Shown: positions 1 to 8,660 of the stretch, piece by piece
Layout of the letters: each line of letters opens with the position of its first letter
Numbering within the stretch: position 1 is the first letter of the stretch
Origin: Nocardiopsis quinghaiensis
GTDB lineage: Bacteria > Actinomycetota > Actinomycetes > Streptosporangiales > Streptosporangiaceae
Length of the DNA stretch: 64,000 bases
Assembly: GCF_008638365.1 (NCBI RefSeq)
Contig: NZ_VWVU01000035.1
Coordinates: forward strand, 1-64,000
Direction of reading: 5' to 3'
Made by a program: the position numbers and the translations under genes
Notes under the pieces: model-generated
The model's database searches: none
Seen by the model: only the letters and a program-made list of their open reading frames with translations
What the model was told of the DNA's origin: nothing

Positions 1-1162
1 CGAAGTAGGAGTCGGTGACGTGGAAGTCGATGGGCGGCGAGGCCAGCAGCACACCGGTCAGACCGCCGAAGAGGAAGGTCACCAGGAACCCGATGACGAA
101 CAGCATCGGCGTCTCGAAGGTGATCTGGCCCCGCCACATCGTGCCGATCCAGTTGAAGAACTTCACCCCGGTGGGCACCGCGATGAGGAAGCTCATGAAG
201 GAGAAGAAGGGCAGCAGCACCGCGCCGGTGGGGAACATGTGGTGCGCCCACACCGTCACCGACAGGCCCGTGATGGCGATCGTCGCCGCGACCAGGCTCT
301 TGTAGCCGAAGATCGGCTTGCGGCTGAACACCGGCAGCACCTCGGTCACGATGCCGAAGAAGGGCAGCGCGATGATGTAGACCTCGGGGTGGCCGAAGAA
401 CCAGAACAGGTGCTGCCACAGGATCGCGCCGCCGTGCTCGGGATCGTAGACGTGCGTACCGATCATACGGTCGGCGCCCAGGGCGATCAGGGCCGCGGTC
501 AGCACCGGGAACGCGATGAGCACCAGAACACTGGTGAGCAGGGTGTTCCAGGTGAAGATCGGCATGCGGAACATCGTCATGCCGGGCGCGCGCATGCACA
601 GCCCGGTGGTGATGAAGTTGACCGCGCCCAGGATCGTGCCCAGACCGGAGACGATCAGGCCCAGGATCCACAGGTCACCGCCCAGCCCCGGCGAACGCAC
701 CGCGTCCGAGAGCGGCGTGTAGGCGAACCAGCCGAAGCTGGCCGCGCCGCCGGGGGTGAGGAACCCGCTGACGGCGATGAGGCTGCCGAACAGGAACAGG
801 TAGTAGCTGAACAGGTTCATCCTGGGGAACGCCACGTCGGGCGAACCGATCTGCAGCGGCATGATCACGTTCGAGAACCCGACGAACAGCGGGGTCGCGA
901 ACATCAGCAGCATGATCGTGCCGTGCATGGTGAACAGCTGGTTGAACTGCTCGTTGGACATCACCTGCATGCCCGGGAAGAGCAGCTCGGTGCGCATGAG
1001 CACCGCCATCAGCCCGCCGAGCAGGAAGAAGAGGAACGCGGTGATCAGGTACATGTACCCGATGATCTTGTGATCGGTCGACGTCATCCATTTGACGATC
1101 ATCGACCCCGGACTCGACGGTGTTCTGCCGCCGGCCTTGGGAGGGAAGTCGTTGGTGGTCAT
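1..1162 (-). CDS. ctaD: Cytochrome c oxidase subunit I (partial, C-terminus beyond window)
   Basis: Catalytic haem-copper subunit of the aa3-type terminal oxidase, an integral membrane protein that reduces oxygen and pumps protons. The first 387 residues are visible; the family is usually about 560-580 aa, so roughly the last third lies outside the window. Seen: the low-spin haem ligand His80 in FTMHGTIM, the CuB/Tyr motif HPEVY at 258-262, and the two adjacent CuB histidines at 307-308 in VWAHHMFP. The ATG at 1162-1160 shares one base with the ctaC stop (TAATG), so ctaC and ctaD are translationally coupled. Identification is secure. Confidence 0.97.
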   Translation of the reverse strand, partial: MTTNDFPPKAGGRTPSSPGSMIVKWMTSTDHKIIGYMYLITAFLFFLLGGLMAVLMRTELLFPGMQVMSNEQFNQLFTMHGTIMLLMFATPLFVGFSNVIMPLQIGSPDVAFPRMNLFSYYLFLFGSLIAVSGFLTPGGAASFGWFAYTPLSDAVRSPGLGGDLWILGLIVSGLGTILGAVNFITTGLCMRAPGMTMFRMPIFTWNTLLTSVLVLIAFPVLTAALIALGADRMIGTHVYDPEHGGAILWQHLFWFFGHPEVYIIALPFFGIVTEVLPVFSRKPIFGYKSLVAATIAITGLSVTVWAHHMFPTGAVLLPFFSFMSFLIAVPTGVKFFNWIGTMWRGQITFETPMLFVIGFLVTFLFGGLTGVLLASPPIDFHVTDSYF

Positions 1163-2130
1163 TATTCGTCGTTCTCCTCGGTGTCAGCTCCACCGAAGCC
1201 CGTGCCCTCTTCGTCGGTTTCGGCGCCCTCGGTACCGGCGCCCTCGGCACCCGTACCCTCGCCGAACTCCGGCTGGTCCTCGACCGCGGCGGCCTCGGCC
1301 TCGGCTTCCGAGGCGGCCTGCTCCTGCTCGGAGACCCACGCGTCGTACTCGTCCTGGGGAAGGACCTCGACGTTGAAGAGCATGCGGGCGTGGTCGACAC
1401 CGCACAGCTCGGCGCAACGGCCGATGTACTCGCCCTCGGTGTCCTCTTCGAGGTTCACCTGGAAGGCGTTGTCACGGCCGGGGATGACGTCCATCTTGAA
1501 GCCGAACGCCGGCACCCAGAAGGAGTGGATGACGTCCGTCGAGTGGAGGTCGAAGTGGACGGTCGCACCCTCGGGGAGGACCAGGGTCGTCTGGGTCGAG
1601 GGGTCGGCGGTGCCGTCGGGGTTGGGAACACCCGTCTGGGAGAAGAGCACCTCCCCGTCGTTCTCCTTCTTGTCGTCGAGGTAGTTGAACTGCCAGGCCC
1701 ATTGGAAGGCCACGACCTCGATGTTGACGTCCGCGGGCTCGTCGGTGTCGAGCAGGACCGCCTGGTCCCGCGCGGTGAAGAAGAACAGCACCGAGATGAT
1801 GACGATCGGCAGGACGGTGTAGAGCGCTTCGATGGGCATGTTGTACCGCACCTGGGGCGGCAACTGCTCGGAACGCTTGCGGTGGAAGATGATCGACCAC
1901 GCGATCAGCCCCCACACGAGAATGCCGACCGCGAAAGCCGCCACCCAGGAGCCCTGCCAGAGCGAGATGACACGCTCGGCCTGGTTGGTGATCGGCTCCG
2001 GCATGCCCAAACGAGTGAGATCGTTCGACGCGCAGCCGGTCGCGGCCAGCCCCAGCACGGCGAGCGCGGCGCCGCGTGGTGCCCATCGGCGCGGGTTGAA
2101 ACGCCGATTCTCTTGGCGGGTCGGACTCAC
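1162..2130 (-). CDS. ctaC: Cytochrome c oxidase subunit II (lipoprotein)
   Basis: Electron-entry subunit carrying the binuclear CuA centre, facing the outside of the membrane. About 322 aa from the GTG at 2130, chosen because GGGAAGG sits 6 nt upstream; an open frame continues to 2208 but lacks such a site. An N-terminal hydrophobic stretch ends in a lipobox-like LAATGC (Cys about 33), followed by two transmembrane helices and a cupredoxin domain. The CuA motif [12 protein letters not shown] (C-x3-C-x3-H-x2-M) is intact. The C-terminus is a long acidic Glu/Ala/Gly tail with no obvious function. It lies directly upstream of ctaD. Confidence 0.96.
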   Translation of the reverse strand: MSPTRQENRRFNPRRWAPRGAALAVLGLAATGCASNDLTRLGMPEPITNQAERVISLWQGSWVAAFAVGILVWGLIAWSIIFHRKRSEQLPPQVRYNMPIEALYTVLPIVIISVLFFFTARDQAVLLDTDEPADVNIEVVAFQWAWQFNYLDDKKENDGEVLFSQTGVPNPDGTADPSTQTTLVLPEGATVHFDLHSTDVIHSFWVPAFGFKMDVIPGRDNAFQVNLEEDTEGEYIGRCAELCGVDHARMLFNVEVLPQDEYDAWVSEQEQAASEAEAEAAAVEDQPEFGEGTGAEGAGTEGAETDEEGTGFGGADTEENDE

Positions 2131-2544
2131 GGATTGCCTTCCCAGCGGTGTAGCCCGTGGATCCTCCACGGGCGGCCTAAGTATCCAAAGCTTTTCAGGG
2201 GGAAACATTATCGCGAACCGTCCAGCGCCCCGCTCAGGGGCTCACCTGGTCAGCGTGTTGCCAGACGCCCCCGCGCAAAGCGCGCGGTGGTACGTGGAGC
2301 CGGGCCCGGTCGCCCGCGGAGGATGACCTCCCGGCTGGCTACGGAGCGCGGCCCGGCGTCCCCCCGGGCCCTCTTGTCCTCGATCGTGTCCCCGCGCTCC
2401 CGAGGGGCCGCGTGGACGCTCCACGAGGAGAGACCAAGGCGAGCGTATCGCTGGGTTGACGACACCCTTAACCGGGTTCGCCTTACGGACCCGATCGGGT
2501 CAGGATGGTCACGACAGGACAACGACACACGGAGGGTGCACCAC
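2131..2544. promoter_or_regulatory. Divergent ctaC / tusA intergenic region with leader hairpin
   Basis: A 414-bp gap between ctaC (minus) and the TusA-like gene (plus). On the minus strand there are -10-like hexamers GATAAT and GATACT (about 2175-2215). Between them and the ctaC start lies a 9-bp hairpin (2153-2161 / 2165-2173, loop TCC), about 20 nt before the start codon. It could modulate ctaCD translation or transcription; this is inference. No coding sequence is evident. Confidence 0.4.
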
Positions 2545-2793
2545 GTGCGCGAACATCCGTCGCGGGCGCCGTCGGTCACCGTGGAGGCGGTGGGCCGCAA
2601 GTGCCCCATCCCCATCATCATGCTGGCCGCCCGACTGCACGAAGTGCCCATCGGCGCGGTCATCGCGGTCACCGCGGACGATCCGGCCGCGCACGCCGAC
2701 ATCCCCGCCTGGTGCCGGATGAAGATGCACGAGTTCGTCACCGAGCAGCCCCTGGACCGAGGGAGCGCCTTTCACATCCGCCGCATGTACTGA
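2545..2793 (+). CDS. TusA-family sulfurtransferase-like protein
   Basis: Small cytosolic protein of 82 aa with the TusA/SirA-like fold. The signature VEAVGRKCPIPIIMLA contains the Cys-Pro pair that carries persulfide sulfur in TusA proteins, followed by the typical GAVIAVTADDPAAHADIPAWC segment. Start is the GTG at 2545 with GGAGGG 8 nt upstream; longer open frames upstream have no ribosome site. It is transcribed divergently from ctaC and converges on rpsD. Its partner (a cysteine desulfurase or a downstream acceptor) is not visible here, so the pathway is unknown: tRNA thiolation, cofactor synthesis and sulfur trafficking are all possible. Confidence 0.85.
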   Translation: MREHPSRAPSVTVEAVGRKCPIPIIMLAARLHEVPIGAVIAVTADDPAAHADIPAWCRMKMHEFVTEQPLDRGSAFHIRRMY

Positions 2794-2928
2794 CGCCGCG
2801 GGGCCCCGCGCGGCGCCGAAACGGTTGCGGTTCCGGTGCGGTAACAATTCATGCCGCGCCGAATTCGGGACGTGGCGGACTCCACAGTCCGAGGAGAAGC
2901 CGCGGCGGGGAGAAGGGAAGCCGGACAC

Positions 2929-2966
2929 GAGGAAGGCCGTGCGGACGGATCCGCACGGCCTTCCTC
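2929..2966 (-). terminator. Intrinsic-type terminator after rpsD
   Basis: A perfect 17-bp inverted repeat (2929-2945 / 2950-2966) with a 4-nt loop, 51 nt past the rpsD stop. It has no U-tract, as is common in high-GC actinomycetes. It lies between convergent genes and may also stop tusA transcription. Confidence 0.85.
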
Positions 2967-3016
2967 CTCCCCCGAGCGCCCCGGAGGACACACGCGGGAG
3001 CTTGCCCGGCTGACGT

Positions 3017-3628
3017 CTAGCGGGCGTAGAACTCCACGACGAGCTGCTCGTCGAAGGGCACCGGGATCTGCTCACGCTTGGGACGGTCGGTGACCGCCAC
3101 ACGCAGGTCCTTGTGGCTCACCGCGAGGAAGCCGGCGATCTTGTCGTCGGCGTGGATGCCCTCGGCGGCCTCGACGAACGGCACCATGTTGCGGGACTTC
3201 TCCCGAACACTGATGATCTGGCCCGGCTTGACCTGGTACGACGGGATGTCGACCTTCTTGCCGTCCACAGTGATGTGACCGTGGGTGACGAACTGGCGGG
3301 CGGCGTAGACCGACGCGGCCAGACCGGAGCGCAGCACGACCGTGGCCAGGCGCAGCTCCAGCTCGGCGAGCATCTCCTCACCGGTACGGCCCGAACGCTT
3401 CTTGGCGTTCTCGTAGACCCGCAGCAGCTGCTTCTCGGTCAGGTCGTAGTACCAGCGCACCTTCTGCTTCTCCGCCTGGCGGACGGCGAAGTCGCTGCTG
3501 TTGCGACGAACACGGCGGCCGTGCTCACCGGGCGGGTAGGGACGCTTCTCGAAGTAGCTGACCGCCTTACGGGTCAGCGGGGTGCCGGCGCGCCGGGACA
3601 ACCGCACCTTCGGTCCGGTGTAGCGCAT
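3017..3628 (-). CDS. rpsD: 30S ribosomal protein S4
   Basis: Primary 16S rRNA-binding protein of the small subunit, nucleating assembly and helping decoding accuracy. The 203-aa product starts MRYTGPKVRLSRRAG, has the conserved PYPPGEHG segment and a C-terminal S4 RNA-binding domain (about 95-160), and ends VEFYAR. The N-terminal region contains no cysteines, so it is the zinc-free form of S4. It is a monocistronic gene here, apart from the rpsM-rpsK-rpoA operon, as in Streptomyces and relatives. Confidence 0.98.
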   Translation of the reverse strand: MRYTGPKVRLSRRAGTPLTRKAVSYFEKRPYPPGEHGRRVRRNSSDFAVRQAEKQKVRWYYDLTEKQLLRVYENAKKRSGRTGEEMLAELELRLATVVLRSGLAASVYAARQFVTHGHITVDGKKVDIPSYQVKPGQIISVREKSRNMVPFVEAAEGIHADDKIAGFLAVSHKDLRVAVTDRPKREQIPVPFDEQLVVEFYAR

Positions 3629-4012
3629 GCAATGTCCTTTCAGGCTGAATCAGGGGAATCCCAGGTAAGGCTGGCCTAGATCTGGGAGGCGCTCGACGCG
3701 CCCGAGCCCACGACAGCGCGCCGGAGCGCACGGAAGCGGGGCGGGTTCCCCACCGTCGCGGCGACCCGGCGCGAACGGCTTGGGCTGGGTCACCGGCACG
3801 CGTTTCAGCGCACCGGAGGGCACGGGGCTCCCCGTGCGGACCGCCGGTCCCCTGCGGGAGGCGGTCGTTCGGGGCGCGGCCCGGTCCATGGACCGGGTCG
3901 TGCGGGTCGCGACTCACCACTCTACGGGCTCGCGGACACCACCACGACCAGCGAGCGCGGGACCGGCCCGGCCGCAGGGCCTCCCGCGCCCCTCACCGAG
4001 CCGGCACCGCCC
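3629..4012. other. Upstream region of rpsD; no gene seen
   Basis: A 384-bp non-coding gap. Besides the terminator of the sugar-kinase gene (3955-3989) it holds a perfect 18-bp palindrome at 3880-3897 centred on CCATGG, which could be a protein site or a short hairpin. The rpsD promoter should lie here, but no convincing -35/-10 pair was identified. Confidence 0.4.
3955..3989 (-). terminator. Terminator after PfkB-family kinase gene
   Basis: Hairpin with outer 8-bp arms GCGCGGGA / TCCCGCGC (3955-3962 / 3982-3989) and an inner GGCCC/GGGCC stem, starting 24 nt past the kinase stop. Confidence 0.7.
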
Positions 4013-4984
4013 CTACACGAAGGGCTCGACCTCGGCGGAGACCCCGGCCCCGTAGGACCTCTCCAGGCGCTCCAGCAGGGAGTCCGTGGTCAACGTGTAC
4101 TCCTGCGGACCGTCGGCCTCCAGGCAGTGCACCGCGGTCGCGTTGCCGACCTGGGCCGCGCGCTCCAGGGACAGGCCCCAGGAGTGGGCAGCGAGGAAAC
4201 CCGCGCGGAAGGCGTCGCCCACACCCGTGGGATCGACCAGCTCACCGACCGCGGCGGCGGGCACGTGCACACTCGGCTCACCCCGGCGATCGATACGGGC
4301 GCCCTTGGCCCCCAACGTGGTGACACGGGTACCGACCAGGGACAGCACCTCGGCGTCGGACCAGCCGGTCTTCTGCTCCGCCAGGGCCTTCTCGTACTCG
4401 TTGGCGAACAGGAACAGGGCGCCCTCGATCAGGGTGCGCACCTGGGGGCCCTCCATCCGGGCCAGCTGCTGGGAGGGGTCCGCGGCGAAGGCGATCCCGC
4501 GCGTACGGCACTCCTCGCTGTGGCGCACCATCGCCGCGGGATCGTCCGCACCGATCAGGACCAGGTCCAACCCGCCCACACGGTCGGCGATCGGCTGCAA
4601 CTCGATGTTACGGGCCTCGGTCATGGCGCCGGCGTAGAAGGACGCGATCTGGTTCTGGTCCCGGTCCGTGGTGCAGATGAACCGGGCCGTGTGGCGCAAC
4701 TCGGAGATGTACACCGCCGAGGTGTCCACACCGTGGCGGCCCAGCCAGGCGCGGTAGTCCTCGAAGTCGGCCCCGGCCGCGCCCACCAGCACCGGGTCAA
4801 GGCCGAACCGGCCCATACCGAAGCAGATGTTGGCCGCGACGCCGCCGCGCCGAACGTCCAGCTCATCGATCAGGAAGGACAGCGACAACTGCTGGATCTG
4901 CTCGGGGATGATCTGCTCGGCGAACCGACCCTCGAAGGACATCAGATGGTCGGTGGCAATGGATCCGGCAACCGCGATACGCAC
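4013..4984 (-). CDS. PfkB-family carbohydrate kinase
   Basis: ATP-dependent sugar or nucleoside kinase of the ribokinase/PfkB superfamily, about 323 aa, cytosolic. Seen: the N-terminal AVAGSIATDHLMSFEG strand, the glycine-rich GGVAANICFGMGRFG (substrate-side signature) and the C-terminal signature DPTGVGDAFRAGF, whose GVGD Asp is the expected catalytic base. The start chosen is the GTG at 4984, with AAGGAG 10 nt upstream; the frame extends to 5041 without a ribosome site. The substrate cannot be told from sequence; adenosine or a hexose are plausible. A kinase of this type next to erpA and the oxidase genes is a familiar actinobacterial arrangement. Confidence 0.9.
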   Translation of the reverse strand: MRIAVAGSIATDHLMSFEGRFAEQIIPEQIQQLSLSFLIDELDVRRGGVAANICFGMGRFGLDPVLVGAAGADFEDYRAWLGRHGVDTSAVYISELRHTARFICTTDRDQNQIASFYAGAMTEARNIELQPIADRVGGLDLVLIGADDPAAMVRHSEECRTRGIAFAADPSQQLARMEGPQVRTLIEGALFLFANEYEKALAEQKTGWSDAEVLSLVGTRVTTLGAKGARIDRRGEPSVHVPAAAVGELVDPTGVGDAFRAGFLAAHSWGLSLERAAQVGNATAVHCLEADGPQEYTLTTDSLLERLERSYGAGVSAEVEPFV

Positions 4985-5201
4985 GGGACGAAGGCTCCTT
5001 GGTGGGAGGGGTCGGTCTGGGACCGGACGGAGTGATGGCATGGCCGGGACGCGCCCGGTTCGGACTGCACCAGGGTATCCAGTACGGCCGGAGCTTCACC
5101 TGCCGCCCGGCCGGGCCGCCCGCGAGGGCCCCGGACACGATGAGGGGAGGACGGACAAGCCGCCCTCCCCCGGGTACCGCTGCCCCGGTCCATGCCGGGA
5201 C

Positions 5202-5219
5202 GGGGACGTCGCCGTCCCC
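5202..5219 (-). terminator. Short terminator hairpin after erpA
   Basis: A 7-bp stem GGGGACG / CGTCCCC (5202-5208 / 5213-5219) with a 4-nt loop, 8 nt past the erpA stop. Confidence 0.6.
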
Positions 5220-5227
5220 CGGTCCAC

Positions 5228-5575
5228 CTAGTTGAAGGAGTCACCGCAGGCGCAGGAGCCGGTGGCGTTGGGGTTGTCGATGGTGAACCCCTGCTTCTCG
5301 ATCGTGTCGACGAAGTCGATCTGGGCCCCGATCAGGTAGGGGGAGCTCATCCGGTCGGTCACGACCTCCACACCACCGAAGTCGGCGACGACGTCACCGT
5401 CCAGATCACGCTCGTCGAAGTAGAGCTGGTAACGCAGCCCCGAGCAACCACCGGGCTGAACGGCCACGCGAAGACGCAGGTCGTCCCGCCCCTCCTGCTC
5501 AAGGAGCGCCCTGACCTTGGCAGACGCCTCGTCGGTGAGGATGATCCCCTCGGTGGTCTCGCTCTGAACCGTCAT
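5228..5575 (-). CDS. erpA: Iron-sulfur cluster insertion protein (A-type carrier)
   Basis: HesB/IscA-family A-type carrier that receives Fe-S clusters and passes them to apo-enzymes in the cytosol. 115 aa, normal length. The three cluster-binding cysteines are present in QPGGCSGLRY and the C-terminal SCACGDSF. It sits alone upstream of the PfkB-family kinase on the same strand; the 240-bp gap and the hairpin make an operon with the kinase unlikely. Its nearness to respiratory genes fits a role in maturing Fe-S respiratory enzymes. Confidence 0.95.
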   Translation of the reverse strand: MTVQSETTEGIILTDEASAKVRALLEQEGRDDLRLRVAVQPGGCSGLRYQLYFDERDLDGDVVADFGGVEVVTDRMSSPYLIGAQIDFVDTIEKQGFTIDNPNATGSCACGDSFN

Positions 5576-5910
5576 GTTGTAAAGCTCCTCTGAAAGGGGT
5601 TGCGGCTAGCCTGACGACCCCTCGGTCGCGTCTGGGACCGGCCCGCCGCGGCGGGTCCCGTCCCCTTCAACGGATCCCAACACCCGGTACCGGCCCGACA
5701 TTCCTGCACAGCCGCCACCGGTGTCGCCATGCCGCAGCCGTGTTCTCCCTGCCGTCCGTTCCCACGGTGTGGGCGGGGTTTCGGCCAAGCACAGACGTGC
5801 TCGTCCCACCAGGGTAATTTGTCCGGTCCCGATACGCCATTCCCCACCGGCACCTGTGCACGCGTCCCGCCGGGAGACAGCCGCCGACCACACCAGCGGC
5901 GCCACGGAAA
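5576..5910. other. Gap upstream of erpA; no gene seen
   Basis: About 335 bp between the liv operon terminator and erpA. No open frame here has a ribosome site or recognisable product. It presumably carries the erpA promoter; no operator was recognised. Confidence 0.3.
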
Positions 5911-5940
5911 GGGGCGGGACCCGGATCCGGGTCCCGCCCC
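5911..5940 (-). terminator. Terminator of the liv operon
   Basis: A perfect 30-bp palindrome (13-bp stem, GATC loop) ending 14 nt from the livF stop. It is the only strong hairpin after livF and marks the operon end. Confidence 0.85.
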
Positions 5941-5954
5941 GCCTCCTCCCCGGA

Positions 5955-6812
5955 TCAGCCCTTGGCGAGCGTCCCCAGGTACAACTCGATCACGTTGGGG
6001 TCCTTCAGCAGGTTCGCGCCCGAGCCCGTGTAGGCGTTACGGCCCTGGTCCAGCACATAGCCACGGTCACAGATCTGCAGGCAGCGGCGGGCGTTCTGCT
6101 CCACCATGACCACCGACACACCCGTCTGGTTGACCTCCTTGACCCGCTGGAAGACCTCCTCCTGGTAGATCGGCGACAGGCCCGCCGTCGGCTCGTCCAA
6201 CAGCAGCACCGACGGATCCATCATCAACGCACGGCCCATGGCCACCATCTGGCGCTCACCGCCCGACAGAGACCCCGCCTTGGCCTTGCGCCGGTCCGCC
6301 AGCAGCGGGAACAGCCCCGCCACCACCCCGAACCGCGCGGCGAAGGTACGCGGCCGCAGGAACGCGCCCATCTGGAGGTTCTCCTCGATGGTCAGCGAGG
6401 GAAACACGTTCTGCGTCTGCGGAACATAGCCCACACCACGCTCCACCAGGCTGTGCGCGGGCAGGCCCGAGATGCTGGACCCCCGCAGGGTCAGACCGCC
6501 CTCACGGACCGGGATGAGCCCGAAGATCGTCTTGATCAACGTGGACTTACCCGCACCGTTCGGACCGATGATCGCCACGACCTCGCCCGCGGTCAGGGTC
6601 AGGGTGCACCCGTTGAGGATGTTCACCCCCGGCACGTAACCCGCCACCACGTCCTTGGCCAGCAGCAGGTAGTCCTGCGGACCACCCACCTCCGCCTCCT
6701 CGGCGCCGGCGTGCTCCAGGAGCTCCTCACGGTGCTCCTGGACCTCCGAGGCCTCCCCGGCCTCCGCCGGAACCTCCTCGGGCTCCGGCCGCAGGTTCCC
6801 GTTCTCAGTCAT
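5955..6812 (-). CDS. livF: Branched-chain amino-acid ABC transporter ATPase LivF-like
   Basis: One of two cytosolic ATPases driving uptake by the LivHM permease. 285 aa from the ATG at 6812, which has GGGGGAG just upstream and overlaps the livG stop by 8 bp. Walker A is GPNGAGKST, the signature is SLSGGERQ and Walker B/D-loop is LLLDEPTAGLSP; these, with the short LivF-type C-terminus, fit the family. It has an unusual 40-residue Glu/Ala-rich N-terminal extension before the ATPase core. Specificity (Leu/Ile/Val, or another amide or urea type) cannot be read from the ATPase. Confidence 0.93.
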   Translation of the reverse strand: MTENGNLRPEPEEVPAEAGEASEVQEHREELLEHAGAEEAEVGGPQDYLLLAKDVVAGYVPGVNILNGCTLTLTAGEVVAIIGPNGAGKSTLIKTIFGLIPVREGGLTLRGSSISGLPAHSLVERGVGYVPQTQNVFPSLTIEENLQMGAFLRPRTFAARFGVVAGLFPLLADRRKAKAGSLSGGERQMVAMGRALMMDPSVLLLDEPTAGLSPIYQEEVFQRVKEVNQTGVSVVMVEQNARRCLQICDRGYVLDQGRNAYTGSGANLLKDPNVIELYLGTLAKG

Positions 6813-7671
6813 CGCCACTCCCCCGGGCCTCGGCCGTCTCCACCTGGGCACCCAGGTAGGCGTCGATCACCTGCTGGTCGGACCTGATGTCGGAAGGACG
6901 GCCCTCCGCGATCACCCGCCCCTGCGCCAACACCACGATCCAGTCGCTGATACCCATGATCACGTCCATGTCGTGCTCGACGAAGAGCACCGTCTTGCCC
7001 TCGTCGCGCAGCGACGTGATGTGGCCCAGCAGCGACTGCACCAACGCCGGGTTCACACCCGCCATCGGCTCGTCGAGCATGATCATGGTCGGATCGGTCA
7101 TCAGCGAACGCGCCATCTCCAACAGCTTGCGCTGTCCGCCGGACAGCGAACCCGCCATGTCGTCGCGCTTGTCGACCAGCTTGAAGCGCTCCAGCAGGTC
7201 CAGGGCTCGCCGCGTGTTCTCCCGCTCCTGCCCCTGCCACACAGGCCGCAGGAACGCACCGGCCATCCGCTCACCGAACTGCCCCGGAGCACCCAACAAC
7301 ATGTTGTCGAGCACCGTCATCCGGGTCAGCGCCTTGGTCAGCTGGAAGGTCCGCACCATCCCGGCCCGCGCCACCTTGTGACCGGGCCTGCCGTTGATCG
7401 CCCCGCCCTGGAACGTCCACCGGCCCCCGTCGACCCGGTCGAAGCCGGTCAACAGGTTGAACAGCGTGGACTTACCCGCACCGTTCGGACCGATCAACGC
7501 CGTGATCGTGCCGCGCTGCACCTCCAGGTGCTCCACGTCCACAGCGGTCAGACCACCGAAGGAACGCCGCACGCCGTCCGCCACCAGGATCGGGTCGGAC
7601 TTGGCCGAACCCGGAACCGGCTCCGCACCGGCCATACGGTCCGCACCGGCGTTCGTCTCGTCACTTGACAT
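6805..7671 (-). CDS. livG: Branched-chain amino-acid ABC transporter ATPase LivG-like
   Basis: Second ATPase of the importer, 288 aa. It shows Walker A GPNGAGKSTLFNLLTGF, signature SLSGGQRK, Walker B MIMLDEPMAGVNP and H-loop VEHDMDVI. The LivG-type insertion is present, and the C-terminus ends in IDAYLG. It overlaps livM by 11 bp and livF by 8 bp, so livM-G-F are tightly coupled. An N-terminal 25-residue tail precedes the ATPase fold. Confidence 0.93.
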   Translation of the reverse strand: MSSDETNAGADRMAGAEPVPGSAKSDPILVADGVRRSFGGLTAVDVEHLEVQRGTITALIGPNGAGKSTLFNLLTGFDRVDGGRWTFQGGAINGRPGHKVARAGMVRTFQLTKALTRMTVLDNMLLGAPGQFGERMAGAFLRPVWQGQERENTRRALDLLERFKLVDKRDDMAGSLSGGQRKLLEMARSLMTDPTMIMLDEPMAGVNPALVQSLLGHITSLRDEGKTVLFVEHDMDVIMGISDWIVVLAQGRVIAEGRPSDIRSDQQVIDAYLGAQVETAEARGSGDD

Positions 7672-8650
7672 TGATCAGCATCTCCTTGCGGTCGCCGATG
7701 ATGCCCTGCGGCCGGAAGACGATCAGCAGCACCAGCAACAGACCCACGAAGGCCAACTGGATCGCGCCGTAGTCCGGGCCCGACAGGAACGGCAGCCAGC
7801 CCATGGAGCCGAACCCCTTGAGCACACCGTCGGTGAAGGTCATCAGGAACCAGAACGCCATCGCGCCCAGAACCGGGCCGAACACACGCCCCGCACCGCC
7901 CAGCAGCAGGATCACCCACAGGAAGAACGTCACCTGCGGCTTGAACTGGTCCGGCTGGATCGAAGCCTGGTACACCGCGAGCATGCAGCCCGCCATCGCA
8001 CCGATCAGACCACCCAGCACCAGCGCCTGCATCTTGTACGCGAACACGTTCTTGCCCAGGCTGCGGACCGCTTCCTCGTCCTCCCGGACGCCCTTGATCA
8101 CACGCCCCCACGGGCTGTGCATCAGCATCCAGGTCAGACCGACCGTCAGGGCCACCAGGCCCCACGTCACCACCAGCACCCACATGTGGTTGCCGTTGTA
8201 GGCCAACGCGCCCACGCCGTAACGCGTGCCCCCGTCGAACGGGTTGAGCGTACGGAAATCCGACGCCAGGTTCTGCAGGCCGTACACACCGCCCGTCAGC
8301 GGCTCGGCGAAACCCGCCCGGTACACCAGGCGCAACACCTCCGCCGCCGCGATCGTCGTGATCGCCAGGTAGTCCGCCCGCAACCGCAGCGTCGGGACAC
8401 CCAGCAGCAACGCCAGCACGAGTGCGCACAACAGGCCCACACCGAAACCGGCCAACAGCGGCAGATCGAACACCGCCACGCTGACGCCCACGCCGTAGGC
8501 GCCCACCAGCATGAAACCGACCTGCCCGAAGTTGAGCAGCCCCGTGTAACCGAAGTGGAAGTTGAGGCCGACCGCGGCGAGCGCGTAGATCGCCGCGATC
8601 GGGCCGAGCGCCGATCGAGTGGACTCGGCGAGGATCGAAAGAATATCCAT
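7661..8650 (-). CDS. livM: Branched-chain amino-acid ABC transporter permease LivM-like
   Basis: Integral membrane permease of 329 aa with about eight to ten hydrophobic segments. The LivM/LivH signature region GYTGLLNFGQVGFMLVGAY is near residue 35, and the cytoplasmic coupling helix region WGRVIKGVREDEEAVRSLGKNVFAYK near 195-220. It ends in the RPQGIIGDRKE motif typical of these permeases. It forms the transmembrane pore with LivH; the gap to livH is 10 nt. Confidence 0.93.
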   Translation of the reverse strand: MDILSILAESTRSALGPIAAIYALAAVGLNFHFGYTGLLNFGQVGFMLVGAYGVGVSVAVFDLPLLAGFGVGLLCALVLALLLGVPTLRLRADYLAITTIAAAEVLRLVYRAGFAEPLTGGVYGLQNLASDFRTLNPFDGGTRYGVGALAYNGNHMWVLVVTWGLVALTVGLTWMLMHSPWGRVIKGVREDEEAVRSLGKNVFAYKMQALVLGGLIGAMAGCMLAVYQASIQPDQFKPQVTFFLWVILLLGGAGRVFGPVLGAMAFWFLMTFTDGVLKGFGSMGWLPFLSGPDYGAIQLAFVGLLLVLLIVFRPQGIIGDRKEMLINVK

Positions 8651-8660
8651 CGTGTCTCTC

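Noticed and set aside
20-2793. Plus-strand frames opposite ctaD and ctaC
   Set aside because: They are antisense to genes with all catalytic ligands intact; only the last part (2545-2793) is a real gene, the TusA-like protein.
3880-3897. 18-bp palindrome centred on CCATGG as a regulator site for rpsD
   Set aside because: No known S4 or stringent-response operator matches it, and such palindromes occur by chance at this GC; kept only as a note in the gap entry.
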